Positions 54,626 through 63,809 of a stretch of 64,000 bases of DNA are shown here, in pieces. The notes beneath the pieces were generated by a model that saw only the letters and a program-made list of their open reading frames with translations, searched no databases and was not told the DNA's origin. The position numbers were made by a program, and so were the translations under genes. This DNA is from Alphaproteobacteria bacterium casp-alpha6 (GTDB lineage: Bacteria > Pseudomonadota > Alphaproteobacteria > Rhodobacterales > Rhodobacteraceae): the NCBI GenBank assembly GCA_001510135.1, contig LFER01000015.1, positions 1 to 64,000 on the forward strand, written 5' to 3'. Within the stretch, counting starts at the first letter, position 1. Every line of letters begins with the position of its first letter.

Positions 54626-56176
54626 TTAAGCCGCCGGTTCAGGGGTGTTTGTAAAGGATCGGACAGTCTTTATCGCCCCATCCAGTTCTTGTCCCGCCTC
54701 ATCCTTGAGCGCAGCCGCGCGAAGGCGCGATATCCAGTCCGACGCGTCTTCTCTGCCGTGCAGTATTTCCGCTGAATCGAGAACTTTGGCAAATTTGGAG
54801 TGACCGCGAGCATGGGTGTCGGAATACCCTTTAACCAACCGCTGACAGGCCAAAATTTCCACGGCCAATGCGTAATCTTCCTTCACATATCCTGCGGCAG
54901 TGCCCAAAAGTTTTGACAGGTGCGCTTGCTCCTCTTGATGGCGATACAGCGCGCGGCGGTAGGGTTTTAAAATCCCCAGGAAGCGCAACAAGAGGTATCC
55001 GCGCAGACGGTCGGTTCGAATGCGCCGCCCGCGATTGACCAGCCGGTCAAGGCGGGCAAAGGCTTTGGGTCTGGCAAAAAACCAAGCGCCCAGTCGGGCG
55101 GGCAGGGTGGCGCAGATTTCTTCCCCGCGGGGATGAAAATATTCGGTAACTTCTGCGATTTCATCTTGGGAAAGCCCCTGTTCCTTGCGCAGCCGAGTGT
55201 TTCGACTGGCGCGCGTTTTAAGGTCGGCGACGCGGATAATATCATCATAGCACATCGCATTGGCGATATATTTTGCGGCCGTCTGGGTAAGTTTGAATTC
55301 ATAGTGTTCATCATCCTTGGCCTGCCAAGCAAAAAGATGATCAAGATATTCCGCCCCATAGGCGATATCCTGATAGTCCACCACTTTTCGAAGTCCGGCT
55401 CGTGCAATGTCGCGGGCAGGGGGGGCGATGGCATTCACACGTTTTGACAGATCTTCCCATGCCGCGATCAATGGGGCCGGGCCTGTGACAGAGGCTATCC
55501 CTTTCTTTGGCGATGCGGGGGGAGAGACTGTTTGGGTTTCTTCATAGTTCAGCGCCGCGCGAAAGGCTGCGAGGCTTTGATCCACCCCTCGCCCTGACGC
55601 TCGGATCACCTCTTCATAAAGGCTGGGATCAAAGGGTAAGGTTCTGCTTTTGGCTAATGCACCAAAAAGGCTTGAGGAAATGACACTTTTGGCCTGCAGG
55701 GCGATACTGTCCATATCAAAACAGACGCTGCGCAGCGCCGATTTTTGAATATCCTGTGCAAGAATATCCACATCGGATCGCCCGTCTCCGGGCACCATTT
55801 TTTCCGAAACTGCAAGAATGCGATGCGTTGAGGCAATCAGCGTGGTGCGATCAGGCGTTACAAAACCGCGCAAAACCGCGCGTCCCGCTTCGACCAGTTC
55901 GGCGGCAATCATAATATCCACATCGCCCGGTGCGGGGCTTTGGGCAAAAACGGGCCTGCGGTCGGATTTAGGGGCCATTTCGATGTAATACACAGTCGCC
56001 CCCGTACGTTGGGCAACCCCCGCAACGGAGGTGGTTTGCACATCATAGCCGCCTTTGGCCGCCAAATCCGCGGTCCAATTGGTCAAAACACCCCCCCCCT
56101 GTCCGCCCACGGCGAGGATGGCGATCTTGATCACATCTGAGAGGGTTGGATCAGGTGATGCTTGGTTTTGGTTCAT
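54626..56176 (-). CDS. iorB: Indolepyruvate-type 2-oxoacid oxidoreductase beta subunit with C-terminal DUF6537-like part
   Basis: 516 residues from ATG 56176, whose ATGA overlaps the iorA stop; the track start at 56365 adds a frame-shadow of iorA. The N-terminal gamma/beta domain (IKIAILAVGGQGGGVLTNWTADLAAKGGYDVQTTSVAGVAQRTGATVYYIE) is the pyruvate:ferredoxin oxidoreductase fold. The C-terminal half (about 300-516), with HLSKLLGTAAGYVKEDYALAVEILACQRLVKGYSDTH, is the extension seen in long indolepyruvate oxidoreductases. With iorA it should oxidatively decarboxylate an arylpyruvate to aryl-acetyl-CoA, passing electrons to ferredoxin. The substrate is inferred from family only. Confidence 0.9.
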   Translation of the reverse strand: MNQNQASPDPTLSDVIKIAILAVGGQGGGVLTNWTADLAAKGGYDVQTTSVAGVAQRTGATVYYIEMAPKSDRRPVFAQSPAPGDVDIMIAAELVEAGRAVLRGFVTPDRTTLIASTHRILAVSEKMVPGDGRSDVDILAQDIQKSALRSVCFDMDSIALQAKSVISSSLFGALAKSRTLPFDPSLYEEVIRASGRGVDQSLAAFRAALNYEETQTVSPPASPKKGIASVTGPAPLIAAWEDLSKRVNAIAPPARDIARAGLRKVVDYQDIAYGAEYLDHLFAWQAKDDEHYEFKLTQTAAKYIANAMCYDDIIRVADLKTRASRNTRLRKEQGLSQDEIAEVTEYFHPRGEEICATLPARLGAWFFARPKAFARLDRLVNRGRRIRTDRLRGYLLLRFLGILKPYRRALYRHQEEQAHLSKLLGTAAGYVKEDYALAVEILACQRLVKGYSDTHARGHSKFAKVLDSAEILHGREDASDWISRLRAAALKDEAGQELDGAIKTVRSFTNTPEPAA

Positions 56177-58338
56177 GCGTCTGATCCTGAAAACACCAAT
56201 CGCCGCTTGTCCTGACGATGTTGCATCCATGTGATGATGCTTTGGCGCAGCTGATGTTTTATTCGGTCCCAACGCGTAGGGTTTGAAACGACCTCTGCCT
56301 GATAAAACGATGGGCAAAGCACGGCCGCATCGGCAACTTCGCCACAATTGCCACAGCCGACACAATTTTCGTCGATATGAGCCACCGGATCATCGCGCAG
56401 CGGATCATCAAGCTGCTTGAGCGACAAAGATGGGCATCCCGACAGCCGGATACAGGCGTGATCGCCTGTACAAATATCTTCGTCCACGCCAAACCGGGTG
56501 CGCGTGATCCGACGGCCCTCTGCCACCGCTTTGGCGCGCAGAGGTTTTTCCCGCCTTTGGCGGTTTAACATACATTCAGAAGAGGCGATGATCACTTTGG
56601 GGCCGGTTTCGGGGGTGGTCAGCGCCTCTTTGAGAGTGGCCTGAACCTTGCCGACATCGTAGGTGTGGTCAATTTGGCGGACCCATTTGACCCCGATCCC
56701 CTCGATGGCCTGTTTGATCGGATGCTGGGTGGATTTTGTCGTATTCTCTGCACGAGATGACAGGATATCCTGTCCCCCTGTCGCCGCGGAATAATAATTA
56801 TCCACGATCACAATCACCCCGTCATTGTCATTAAAAACGGCGTTTCCCACCGAAGAGGTCAGTCCATTGTGCCAGAACCCCCCGTCGCCGATGAATGAAA
56901 TGGACCGGCGATTGGCTGTTTTGTCGTTAAAGGCCGCTGCAGAGGCGGCCCCAAGTCCATATCCCATCGTTGTTGCCCCGATATCAAAGGGAGCATTGAT
57001 GGAAAAAAGGTGACATCCGATGTCCCCTGCGATGTGATGTTGGCCCAGTTCCTGTTCAACAAGCTTTGTTGCCGCAAAAATGGGCCGTTCTGGGCAGCCG
57101 ACGCAGAAACTTGGGGGGCGGTTGGGAACCTGCGTTACGAGACGCGGCGGAGGTTGCTGAGCTGGCGCGTTGGGTGCCAGCGCTTGGTCCGGTAAAATTT
57201 CCGGTGCGCTGTCCTTGAGAAAGCTTCTGATGCCGTCATGCATCACCATCCCCGTCATTTCTCCAGCGGTCGGAAAAGGGTCTTTACCGCGCAATCGCGC
57301 AGGCACGCCGGCTTTGTGCAGAATTGCGCGAAGTTCTTGTTCGATGTAGTCGGGATATCCTTCTTCGATGACGAGAATATCGGTTTTGTCTTTAGCAAAT
57401 TCCAGAAATTCATCATCAATGAGTGGATAGGTCACGTTCAAGACATAAAGGGGGATATCTACATCGCCATAAAGGGAGCTCAGGCCCAAACGCTGTAGCG
57501 CACGGATTACTGTGTTATAAAGCCCGCCCTGACAGACAATCCCGATCCGTGACGCTTTGGGATTTGCCGCCTGAAAGACTTCGTTCAGCTTTTGCGTTTT
57601 GATAAACTCTATGGCGGCCGGGCGCCGCTTTGTCACCTTTTCCTGTTCATGCAAAAAAGAGGCAGGCGGCAAAACGATCCGGTTGATGTCGCGTTTCGGG
57701 GCTTCCAGCGCATCCTTGACGGTCATCTCTGGGCGGCGATTGTCGCGGGCTTCAAAGGTGCCGAGCATATGACAGGATTTGATGCGCAGCTGGAGCATGA
57801 CCGGCGTGTTCGACGCCTCTGATAAAGCAAAGGCATCGCCCACAGATTTTACAATCGAGGGCAGGTTTGGACGCGGATCGAGCAACCAAATCTGGCTTTT
57901 CATTGCGAATGCATGGCTGCGTTCCTGCATGATGGAAGAGCCTTCGCCATAATCCTCCCCAACAATTACGATGGCCCCTCCGGTCACGCCGCCAGAAGAC
58001 AGGTTTGCCAAAGCATCAGAGGCTACATTTGTCCCGACGGTGGATTTGAAGGTCACAGCCCCGCGAATGGGATAGTGGACGGAGGCGGCCAAAGTCGCAG
58101 CGGCGGTGGCCTCGGACGCGCTGGCTTCAAAATGGACGCCAAGGTCGGAAAGAATATCCTGCGCATCGGCCAAGACATCCATCAAATGGCTGATTGGGGA
58201 ACCCTGATATCCTGCAACATAGCCCACACCATTTTCCAAAAGAGCCTTTGTAATTGCCAGAATCCCTTCGCCACGAAAGGTTTCGCCTGCGCCGATTTTG
58301 AGATGTTCGACTTCTTTTACAAAGGACCTTTCCGCCAT
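56173..58338 (-). CDS. iorA: Indolepyruvate ferredoxin oxidoreductase alpha subunit
   Basis: 721 residues. The N-terminal pyrimidine-binding domain has the conserved GYQGSPISHLMDVLADA and ASASEATAAATLAASVHYPIRGAVTFKSTVGTNVASDALANL. The TPP/Mg domain has DIGCHLFSINAPFDIGATTMGYGLGAASA, then FIGDGGFWHNGLTSSVGNAVFNDNDGVIVIVDNYYSAATGGQD (the GDG...N motif). The C-terminal ferredoxin-like part has CTGDHACIRLSGCPSL and NCVGCGNCGEVADAAVLCP for [4Fe-4S] clusters. PSFCVGCPERP is the CoA/cluster-proximal motif. It is the promoter-proximal gene of the iorAB pair; the promoter upstream has a MarR-like half-site palindrome. Confidence 0.93.
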   Translation of the reverse strand: MAERSFVKEVEHLKIGAGETFRGEGILAITKALLENGVGYVAGYQGSPISHLMDVLADAQDILSDLGVHFEASASEATAAATLAASVHYPIRGAVTFKSTVGTNVASDALANLSSGGVTGGAIVIVGEDYGEGSSIMQERSHAFAMKSQIWLLDPRPNLPSIVKSVGDAFALSEASNTPVMLQLRIKSCHMLGTFEARDNRRPEMTVKDALEAPKRDINRIVLPPASFLHEQEKVTKRRPAAIEFIKTQKLNEVFQAANPKASRIGIVCQGGLYNTVIRALQRLGLSSLYGDVDIPLYVLNVTYPLIDDEFLEFAKDKTDILVIEEGYPDYIEQELRAILHKAGVPARLRGKDPFPTAGEMTGMVMHDGIRSFLKDSAPEILPDQALAPNAPAQQPPPRLVTQVPNRPPSFCVGCPERPIFAATKLVEQELGQHHIAGDIGCHLFSINAPFDIGATTMGYGLGAASAAAFNDKTANRRSISFIGDGGFWHNGLTSSVGNAVFNDNDGVIVIVDNYYSAATGGQDILSSRAENTTKSTQHPIKQAIEGIGVKWVRQIDHTYDVGKVQATLKEALTTPETGPKVIIASSECMLNRQRREKPLRAKAVAEGRRITRTRFGVDEDICTGDHACIRLSGCPSLSLKQLDDPLRDDPVAHIDENCVGCGNCGEVADAAVLCPSFYQAEVVSNPTRWDRIKHQLRQSIITWMQHRQDKRRLVFSGSDA

Positions 58339-58393
58339 TCTTTGTCCGGCTCCCGTCTACCCGCCTTGAATAAGGCCTCGTTCGAAGATAAAA

Positions 58394-58444
58394 TATGAAA
58401 TTTCATCTTTATGCGCAGTATACCCCATCTTTTGTGTCTTGCAA
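58394..58444 (-). promoter_or_regulatory. iorAB promoter with operator-like palindrome related to the oxygenase-operon site
   Basis: On the minus strand a -35 TTGCAA (58439-58444) and -10 TATACT (58417-58422) are spaced by 16 bp. Just downstream lies ATGAAATTTCAT (58395-58406), a perfect 12-bp palindrome. Its core TATGAA-N-TTTCAT matches the 20-bp palindrome before the oxygenase reductase gene. The position overlaps the expected transcription start region, fitting repression. Common control by the MarR protein is inferred from this likeness. Confidence 0.68.
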
Positions 58445-58491
58445 TGTTTGGATCGGGCTTCAGAGCGTCAGACGGAAAAGGGCGTTTCCGG

Positions 58492-59844
58492 CTAGAACAT
58501 CACCGATACCAGCCAAAGGGAGATCGTCGGAAAACTGATCAAAAGCGCAACGCGTAGTATATCGGTGATCAAGAATGGCAATACCCCATGATAGGTGCGC
58601 TGCATTGGAATATCCTTGGCCATGGAGTTGATGATAAAAAGATTCATGCCCACCGGCGGCGTAATCAGCCCAACTTCGACAACGATAAGAGCAAGGATGC
58701 CAAACCAGATTGCCGTGGCTTCGGCTGTCATGCCAAAATCAAGGCTTTCAATGATGGGAAAAAAGATGGGGATCGTCAAAAGGATCATGCTGAGCGAATC
58801 CATGACACATCCAAAGATCAGATATGTCAGCAACATCACCAGCAAAATTGTCATGGGTGAAAATCCGGAGGTGCCGATCCACTCTGCCAATGCGAGCGGC
58901 ATTTGTGTGATTGCAAGAAAAGAATTAAAGAGCTGCGCGCCAAGTAAAATAAGGAAAATCATCGCGGATGCGCTGGCAGTGGACAGGATGCATTCGACAA
59001 AGCTTTTTCGGTTCAAACCACCGGTCCAAAGCCCGTATAGTCCCGTCGCGACGACGCCCCATGCCGCCCCTTCGGTCGGGGTAAAAAGCGCTTGCACGCC
59101 ATCTTTTGACCAATTCCAGTCCCCTGCAATACCGCCCATGACAAGGCCAAAAATCACTACAACCGGCCAGATCCGCAGGAGCGATGCAAACCGTTGAGAA
59201 TAGGGCACCCGTGGAGAGGTGGTAGCGCTTTTGGGGTAGAGCCTGACATAAACCGAAACGGCCAGCATATATCCCAAGGCAGCCAAAATACCCGGAATGA
59301 AGGCCGCAAGAAACATTTTGACGATGTTTTGTTCCGTCAAAATCGCATAGATTACCAAAATCACAGATGGCGGAATAAGAATGCCCAATGTACCGCCCGC
59401 GGCTAAAACACCTGTGGACAGCGCATCAGAATACCCGCGTTTGCGCATTTCTGGCAGGGCCACCTGTCCCATGGTGGAGGCCGTCGCAAGAGAACTTCCG
59501 CAGACAGCTCCAAAGCCCGCGCAGGCACCCACCGCAGCCATTGCCACACCGCCTTTGCGATGACCAAGCCAGTCAGAAGCGGTTTCGAATAAGGCCTTTG
59601 ACATGCCAGATTTGGTTGCAAATTGTCCCATCAGGAGAAACATCGGCACAATCGACAAGGAATAGGATGAAAACATGTCATAAGACATGCTTTTCATTTG
59701 CGACAACACAGCCGTAGGGTTACCCCGAATGATCCAGCTTCCGACAAAACCTGCAACAGCCATGGCAATGGCAATGGGCATGCGCAGGAAAATTGCGCCA
59801 AGCATGAGGAAAAATCCCAAAAGCGCCAATTCAAAGCCTGTCAT
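58492..59844 (-). CDS. TRAP transporter large permease (DctM)
   Basis: 450 residues with about 12 membrane segments. FLMLGAIFLRMPIAIAMAVAGFVGSWII is the start, MFLLMGQFATKSGMSKALFETASDWLGHRKGG and LSTGVLAAGGTLGILIPPSVILVIYAILTEQ are DctM hallmarks, and GVMNLFIINSMAKDIP-like wording ends it (VGLITPPVGMNLFIINSMA). Together with the small subunit and DctP it imports an organic acid, probably the substrate of the iorAB/CoA genes on either side. It overlaps dctQ by 4 bp. Confidence 0.93.
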   Translation of the reverse strand: MTGFELALLGFFLMLGAIFLRMPIAIAMAVAGFVGSWIIRGNPTAVLSQMKSMSYDMFSSYSLSIVPMFLLMGQFATKSGMSKALFETASDWLGHRKGGVAMAAVGACAGFGAVCGSSLATASTMGQVALPEMRKRGYSDALSTGVLAAGGTLGILIPPSVILVIYAILTEQNIVKMFLAAFIPGILAALGYMLAVSVYVRLYPKSATTSPRVPYSQRFASLLRIWPVVVIFGLVMGGIAGDWNWSKDGVQALFTPTEGAAWGVVATGLYGLWTGGLNRKSFVECILSTASASAMIFLILLGAQLFNSFLAITQMPLALAEWIGTSGFSPMTILLVMLLTYLIFGCVMDSLSMILLTIPIFFPIIESLDFGMTAEATAIWFGILALIVVEVGLITPPVGMNLFIINSMAKDIPMQRTYHGVLPFLITDILRVALLISFPTISLWLVSVMF

Positions 59845-60422
59845 TTGTCTCTTCCCAAAAGGTCATTCAGCGATCTCCACACGGTGAAGGCGCTGATCAG
59901 GGCAAAACAGAAGGCCCCTATAAAGCTGAGCAGATAGCTGTACCAAAAAGGCATGCCAAGAATGTAAGTGGTATTATTGGTAAAGGGTTTATAACCAAAT
60001 CCGATCAAGTCGCGGATCGGCTGGCTGAACCATGTGACTTGTTCGCCAAATCCCATCCAAAGCCGCCATGCTATTACAAAAGCGACGATGAAAATGAGGC
60101 TATTTCCAATAAGTATCAAGAGCGCGTTGGCACGCTGCCCAAACTGATTGGTGAAAATATCAACCGTAACATGCCCTTGGTTTAACTGGCACCAAGACAT
60201 AAAGCAAAACACTGACACAGCAGTTCCCGCTTCGACCAGCTCAAAATCGCCCGGTATCGGGCCCAAGCCGATTTGCAAACCGACAAAAGCCCGCCCGATC
60301 GTCGACAAAACGGTCATAAATGCAAGTGCTGTTAAGACAGCGCCCCCAAAAAAGACAAGCCCTTTGGACAGCTGGTTGGCAAAACGTTCAACCCGTTTTT
60401 CTGAGTTAACGGCGATACCCAT
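59841..60422 (-). CDS. TRAP transporter small permease (DctQ)
   Basis: 193 residues with four membrane helices. GLVFFGGAVLTALAFMTVLSTIGRAFVG is the first, and WCQLNQGHVTVDIFTNQFGQRANALLILIGNSLIFIVAFVIAWRLW contains the family's central H-V-x-V-D motif. It pairs with DctM downstream (4-bp overlap) and DctP upstream. A GC-rich hairpin separates it from dctP. Confidence 0.91.
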   Translation of the reverse strand: MGIAVNSEKRVERFANQLSKGLVFFGGAVLTALAFMTVLSTIGRAFVGLQIGLGPIPGDFELVEAGTAVSVFCFMSWCQLNQGHVTVDIFTNQFGQRANALLILIGNSLIFIVAFVIAWRLWMGFGEQVTWFSQPIRDLIGFGYKPFTNNTTYILGMPFWYSYLLSFIGAFCFALISAFTVWRSLNDLLGRDK

Positions 60423-60446
60423 GTTATGCGCAGTCTTTCCTCAAAT

Positions 60447-60477
60447 CCGGCCCGCAGCATAAAATACGGCGGGCCGG
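60447..60477 (-). repeat. GC-rich inverted repeat between dctP and dctQ
   Basis: Perfect 9-bp arms CCGGCCCGC / GCGGGCCGG with a 13-nt AT-rich loop, 9 bp after the dctP stop codon. No strong T-run follows, so it probably protects the 3' end of dctP mRNA or weakly attenuates rather than terminates. Confidence 0.8.
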
Positions 60478-60485
60478 GAGTTTTA

Positions 60486-61517
60486 TCAATTATTGTATTT
60501 GGCAATCAATGCACGCGCATCGTCAAGCATGGCCTGACCCGGAAGACCCGCAGCATCCATCGCTTTCACCCATTCCTCAATTTGAGGGGCGGCAATCGCT
60601 TTTATTTCCGCGGTGGCTTCCTCAGACATCGTGATGATCGGATTATCGCCTTTAGAAATAACCGCCAATGCTTCGGAATCTCCGATATCCATAGCACGTC
60701 CGGCCCATGCAGATGTTTCAAGCCCTGAGTTTGCATCGATCACTGCCTTGAGATCGTCTGGAAGATTTGCATAACTCGTCTTGTTCATCGCCCAGATAAA
60801 GAAGGTGTTATACATCGCTGCATCGCCTGCAACTTCTGAATGGCCGTCCGTCAATTCATGGACTTTGAGCGGAAGAGTTATTTCCCAAGGGATCACGCCG
60901 CCTTCGACAACACCTTTCGAAAGGGCTTCTGGGAAGGCGGGAACAGGCATACCAACGGCGGTCGCGCCCATCGCTTCAAGCAGATTGTTGGCCGCACGCG
61001 ATGGACCGCGCAGTTTTTTGCCGGCAAAATCTGCTGGTCCCGTCACTGGGCCACCTTTGGTATGGACAATCCCCGATCCGTGTACATGCACGGCGATCAG
61101 ATGGACATCGGACATCCGCTCAAGCAAATATTTTTGTGCATATTCCCAAGCCGCCTGCGATGTTTTTTCCGCAGATTTTGAGGATACAAACGGTAATTCG
61201 AAGGCTTCGGATTCAGGGAACCGGCCGGGTGTATAGGCCGGCAGCGCCCAGCCTCCATCGATCACACCATCACGGATTTGATCATAAAGGGATGGGGGTG
61301 TTCCGCCCAATTGCATGGCAGGATAGAGTTCAATTTTCAGTCGCCCACCGGATTCTTCCATAACTTTGTCAGCCCATGGATACATGAAATGGGCCGGCAC
61401 CGCCGACTTAGGGCCTGTAAAAAACTGAAACCTCAGCGTGACGTCTTGGGCAAAAGCTGCGGACGCCGTAAGCGCAAGAGCAGCGAAGCCACCAAAGAGT
61501 GATTTAGAAAAAGACAT
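60486..61517 (-). CDS. TRAP transporter substrate-binding protein (DctP)
   Basis: 343 residues from ATG 61517 (GGGAGG 7 nt upstream); the track start at 61556 precedes the ribosome site. The Sec signal peptide is MSFSKSLFGGFAALALTASAAFA, cut before QDV. The mature protein has LRFQFFTGPKSAVPAHFMYPWADKVMEESGGRLKIELYPAMQLGG and PADFAGKKLRGPSRAANNLLEAMGATAVGMPVPAFPEALSKGVVEGGV. The Arg in KKLRGPSRAANNLL would bind the substrate carboxylate (family knowledge), so an organic acid is likely. Unlike the first DctP gene in this window it is intact. Confidence 0.94.
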   Translation of the reverse strand: MSFSKSLFGGFAALALTASAAFAQDVTLRFQFFTGPKSAVPAHFMYPWADKVMEESGGRLKIELYPAMQLGGTPPSLYDQIRDGVIDGGWALPAYTPGRFPESEAFELPFVSSKSAEKTSQAAWEYAQKYLLERMSDVHLIAVHVHGSGIVHTKGGPVTGPADFAGKKLRGPSRAANNLLEAMGATAVGMPVPAFPEALSKGVVEGGVIPWEITLPLKVHELTDGHSEVAGDAAMYNTFFIWAMNKTSYANLPDDLKAVIDANSGLETSAWAGRAMDIGDSEALAVISKGDNPIITMSEEATAEIKAIAAPQIEEWVKAMDAAGLPGQAMLDDARALIAKYNN

Positions 61518-61684
61518 TTTATTCCCTCCCATGCCTTTGTCGTTATGATTACACACAACATTTTTGTTCTGCAGACATCGATACGATATACAGATCCAAC
61601 CTGTCTAGCTTTGCAATAATGGGTTTTAATTTCAAGTGATGTTATTCTCTGGCGATTATTGGCGTTCGATGGGTGATTTTGGCA

Positions 61685-62119
61685 TTAAAATCCGAGCACT
61701 TCTTGAGTTGTACACCATTCATCCAAAATCTCTTTCACATCTTCAGGCCAAGAAATGGATGTATGTTTGTCAAGGTCACTCGCGGCAAGGACCTGAGAGC
61801 TTGACCATCTGACCTCTGAGCCGCAGCTGATCCGGTGCCGCAGGGTAACAGAGGATCGACCAACCCGCACAACGCCAAGTTCAAAAGACAATGTTTCTCC
61901 GAAAAAAGAGGGTTTGGAAAAGTCGCAGGACAGATGAACAGTCGGAGTGCCCCAGCGATCGTTCCAAATAATTTTATGCCAAGGGTAGCCAAGATAGGCC
62001 CAGAATTCTTCGTTCACTCCATTCAGGATATCCAAATAGGAGGGGAAATAGGCTGTACCCGAAATATCGCAGTCCCCAAAGCGTAAGGCGCGGTCTGTTC
62101 TGAAAATTTTTGCTGACAT
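61685..62119 (-). CDS. Acyl-CoA thioesterase (4-hydroxybenzoyl-CoA-thioesterase-like hotdog)
   Basis: 144 residues, hotdog fold. LRFGDCDISGTAYFPSYLDILNGVNEEFW contains the catalytic Asp in the same place as in 4-hydroxybenzoyl-CoA thioesterase (FGDxDPAGIxFYPxY, here D-I-S-G-T-A-Y-F). HLSCDFSKPSFFGETLSFELGVVRVGRSSVTLRHRI is the long central strand pair. It hydrolyses an aromatic or short acyl-CoA, probably to release CoA from a dead-end or product. It lies before ridA and the acyl-CoA dehydrogenase, as in known 2-aminobenzoyl-CoA clusters (recalled). Confidence 0.88.
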   Translation of the reverse strand: MSAKIFRTDRALRFGDCDISGTAYFPSYLDILNGVNEEFWAYLGYPWHKIIWNDRWGTPTVHLSCDFSKPSFFGETLSFELGVVRVGRSSVTLRHRISCGSEVRWSSSQVLAASDLDKHTSISWPEDVKEILDEWCTTQEVLGF

Positions 62120-62236
62120 CTATCCCCTTTCTGGCGGCACATCTCACATGGCAACTGGATGCACAGAATTTAGAACCTCGCCCATTTGGGTAGGATCGTC
62201 AATTGTTAAGCCGCATAAAAGATAACTTGTGAACGT

Positions 62237-62632
62237 TCATCCGAGATGCGCAGTGGCTTCGATTTCGACTTTGGCGCGGTCTTCGACAAGGCCGGCAACC
62301 ACAACCAAAGACATGGCCGGAAAATGCCGGCCAAAGACATCGCGGTAGGCGGCCCCAACTTCTTTTTGGGCGGCAAGATATTCTGCCTTGCTGGTGACGA
62401 ACCAAGTCAGGCGGGTGACATCCTCCACCTGACCGCCCGCGGTTTCAACAATTTGACGAATATTGCTGAGGGCTTGGCGCATCTGGTCGATGAAATCATC
62501 CGAAACGAATTCTTTGTTTCCGTCCCAACCGATCTGGCCGCCAATATGAAGAATACCGTCTTTGGTCAGGATGCCATTGGCATATCCTTTTGCAGGAAGC
62601 CAACTTTCAGGATGAATGGTTTTATGGGTCAT
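62237..62632 (-). CDS. RidA family enamine/imine deaminase
   Basis: 131 residues from ATG 62632; the track ORF to 63013 runs into the acyl-CoA dehydrogenase in another frame and is rejected. The YjgF/RidA fold is shown by ANGILTKDGILHIGGQIGWDG, FIDQMRQALSNIRQIVETAGGQVEDVTRLTWFVTS and FGRHFPAMSLVVVAGLVEDRAKVEIEATAHLG; the usual catalytic Arg in the final motif (xARVEIE) is Lys here. RidA releases ammonia from enamines or imines; its presence suggests a nitrogen-bearing intermediate in this pathway. Confidence 0.9.
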   Translation of the reverse strand: MTHKTIHPESWLPAKGYANGILTKDGILHIGGQIGWDGNKEFVSDDFIDQMRQALSNIRQIVETAGGQVEDVTRLTWFVTSKAEYLAAQKEVGAAYRDVFGRHFPAMSLVVVAGLVEDRAKVEIEATAHLG

Positions 62633-62648
62633 TTCAAACCCCTTTCTT

Positions 62649-63809
62649 TTAAGAGTGCTGAGAGGCGTTTTGAAGAGTTCCAAGCGCTTGACGGGCAATG
62701 ATGACCTTTTGCACGTCACTTGCGCCCTCATAAATACGAAGCGCACGGATATCGCGGTAAAGCTGTTCGACCGGCATTCCGCTGCGCACCCCGTCGCCGC
62801 CAAACAGCTGAACGGCGGTATCGATGACCTTCTGGGCCTGCTCTGTGGAAAACAGTTTTGCCATAGCGGCTTCTTTGGTGATCCGCGCTGCGCCGCTGTC
62901 TTTGGCCCATGCGGCGCGGTAAACCAGCAAAGCGGCCGCATCAATATCAAGTGCCATATCCGCGATATGCCCTTGGACCATCTGAAGATCAAAAAGGGGC
63001 GCTCCCTGCACATGGCGTTCGCTCACGCGGGTGAGTGCCTCGTCAAAGGCCCGCCGCGCAAAGCCCAGTGCGGCCGCGGCAACAGTGGGGCGAAAGACAT
63101 CCAAGACGGACATCGCGATCTTAAATCCTTGCCCGGGGGCGCCAATCATTGCAGAGCTTGGCACGCGGCAGTCTTCAAACCGCAATGTGGCCAAAGGGTG
63201 GGGGGCGATGGTCTGAAGCCGTTCTTTGATGGTAAATCCCGAAAGATCCGGTGTGATTACAAAGGCCGAAAGACCGCGCGCGCCTGCGGCTTCGCCTGTG
63301 CGGGCAAACAGCGTGTAGATGTCGGCAATCCCGCCGTTGGAAATCCATGTTTTTTCGCCGTTCAGGATGTAGTCATCTCCATCCGGTATTGCCGTCATGG
63401 TGGAATTGGCCACATCCGACCCTGATCCAGGCTCTGTTAGGGCAAAGGCGGAAATAGCCTCACCCGAGCGAGTTTTGGGAAGCCAGCGGTTTTTCTGTGC
63501 TTGGCTGCCAAAAAGCGTCAAAGCCCCTGTTCCAAGTCCCTGCATGGCAAAGCTGAAATCGGCAAGTCCATCATGGCGGGCCAGAATATCGCGAGCAAGA
63601 CATAGCTTTCGGACATCAAATTTCCCTGTGTCGCTCGAGGTTGGGCCAAGAACGCCGCTTTGCCCCAAGGTCTGCACCAGATTTTGGCAGGCTGCGTCAA
63701 CGTCACTGTGATCGACCCTTAAACCTTTGGCGACTTCTTCAACCTTTTCTGACCATTCCCTGTGGTGATCATCAAAAAAGGGCCAGTTGAGATAGGTTCG
63801 ATCAGACAT
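62649..63809 (-). CDS. Acyl-CoA dehydrogenase family protein
   Basis: 386 residues. FALTEPGSGSDVANSTMTA and WISNGGIADIYTLFARTG bind FAD. The C-terminal flavin block reads QLFGGDGVRSGMPVEQLYRDIRALRIYEGASDVQKVIIAR, with the family's usual catalytic Glu in YEGASD. It introduces a double bond into an acyl-CoA, or acts on a cyclic acyl-CoA. It begins in a TGATG overlap with the enoyl-CoA hydratase gene and is followed by ridA. The group fits an aryl-CoA beta-oxidation branch; the exact acyl chain is unknown. Confidence 0.93.
   Translation of the reverse strand: MSDRTYLNWPFFDDHHREWSEKVEEVAKGLRVDHSDVDAACQNLVQTLGQSGVLGPTSSDTGKFDVRKLCLARDILARHDGLADFSFAMQGLGTGALTLFGSQAQKNRWLPKTRSGEAISAFALTEPGSGSDVANSTMTAIPDGDDYILNGEKTWISNGGIADIYTLFARTGEAAGARGLSAFVITPDLSGFTIKERLQTIAPHPLATLRFEDCRVPSSAMIGAPGQGFKIAMSVLDVFRPTVAAAALGFARRAFDEALTRVSERHVQGAPLFDLQMVQGHIADMALDIDAAALLVYRAAWAKDSGAARITKEAAMAKLFSTEQAQKVIDTAVQLFGGDGVRSGMPVEQLYRDIRALRIYEGASDVQKVIIARQALGTLQNASQHS

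Noticed and set aside
56177-56365. N-terminal extension of iorB to 56365
   Set aside because: It overlaps the iorA cluster domain; ATGA overlap at 56176 gives a normal start.
62632-63013. N-terminal extension of the RidA ORF to 63013
   Set aside because: It overlaps the acyl-CoA dehydrogenase in another frame; RidA family proteins are about 130 aa and start at MTHKTIHPE.
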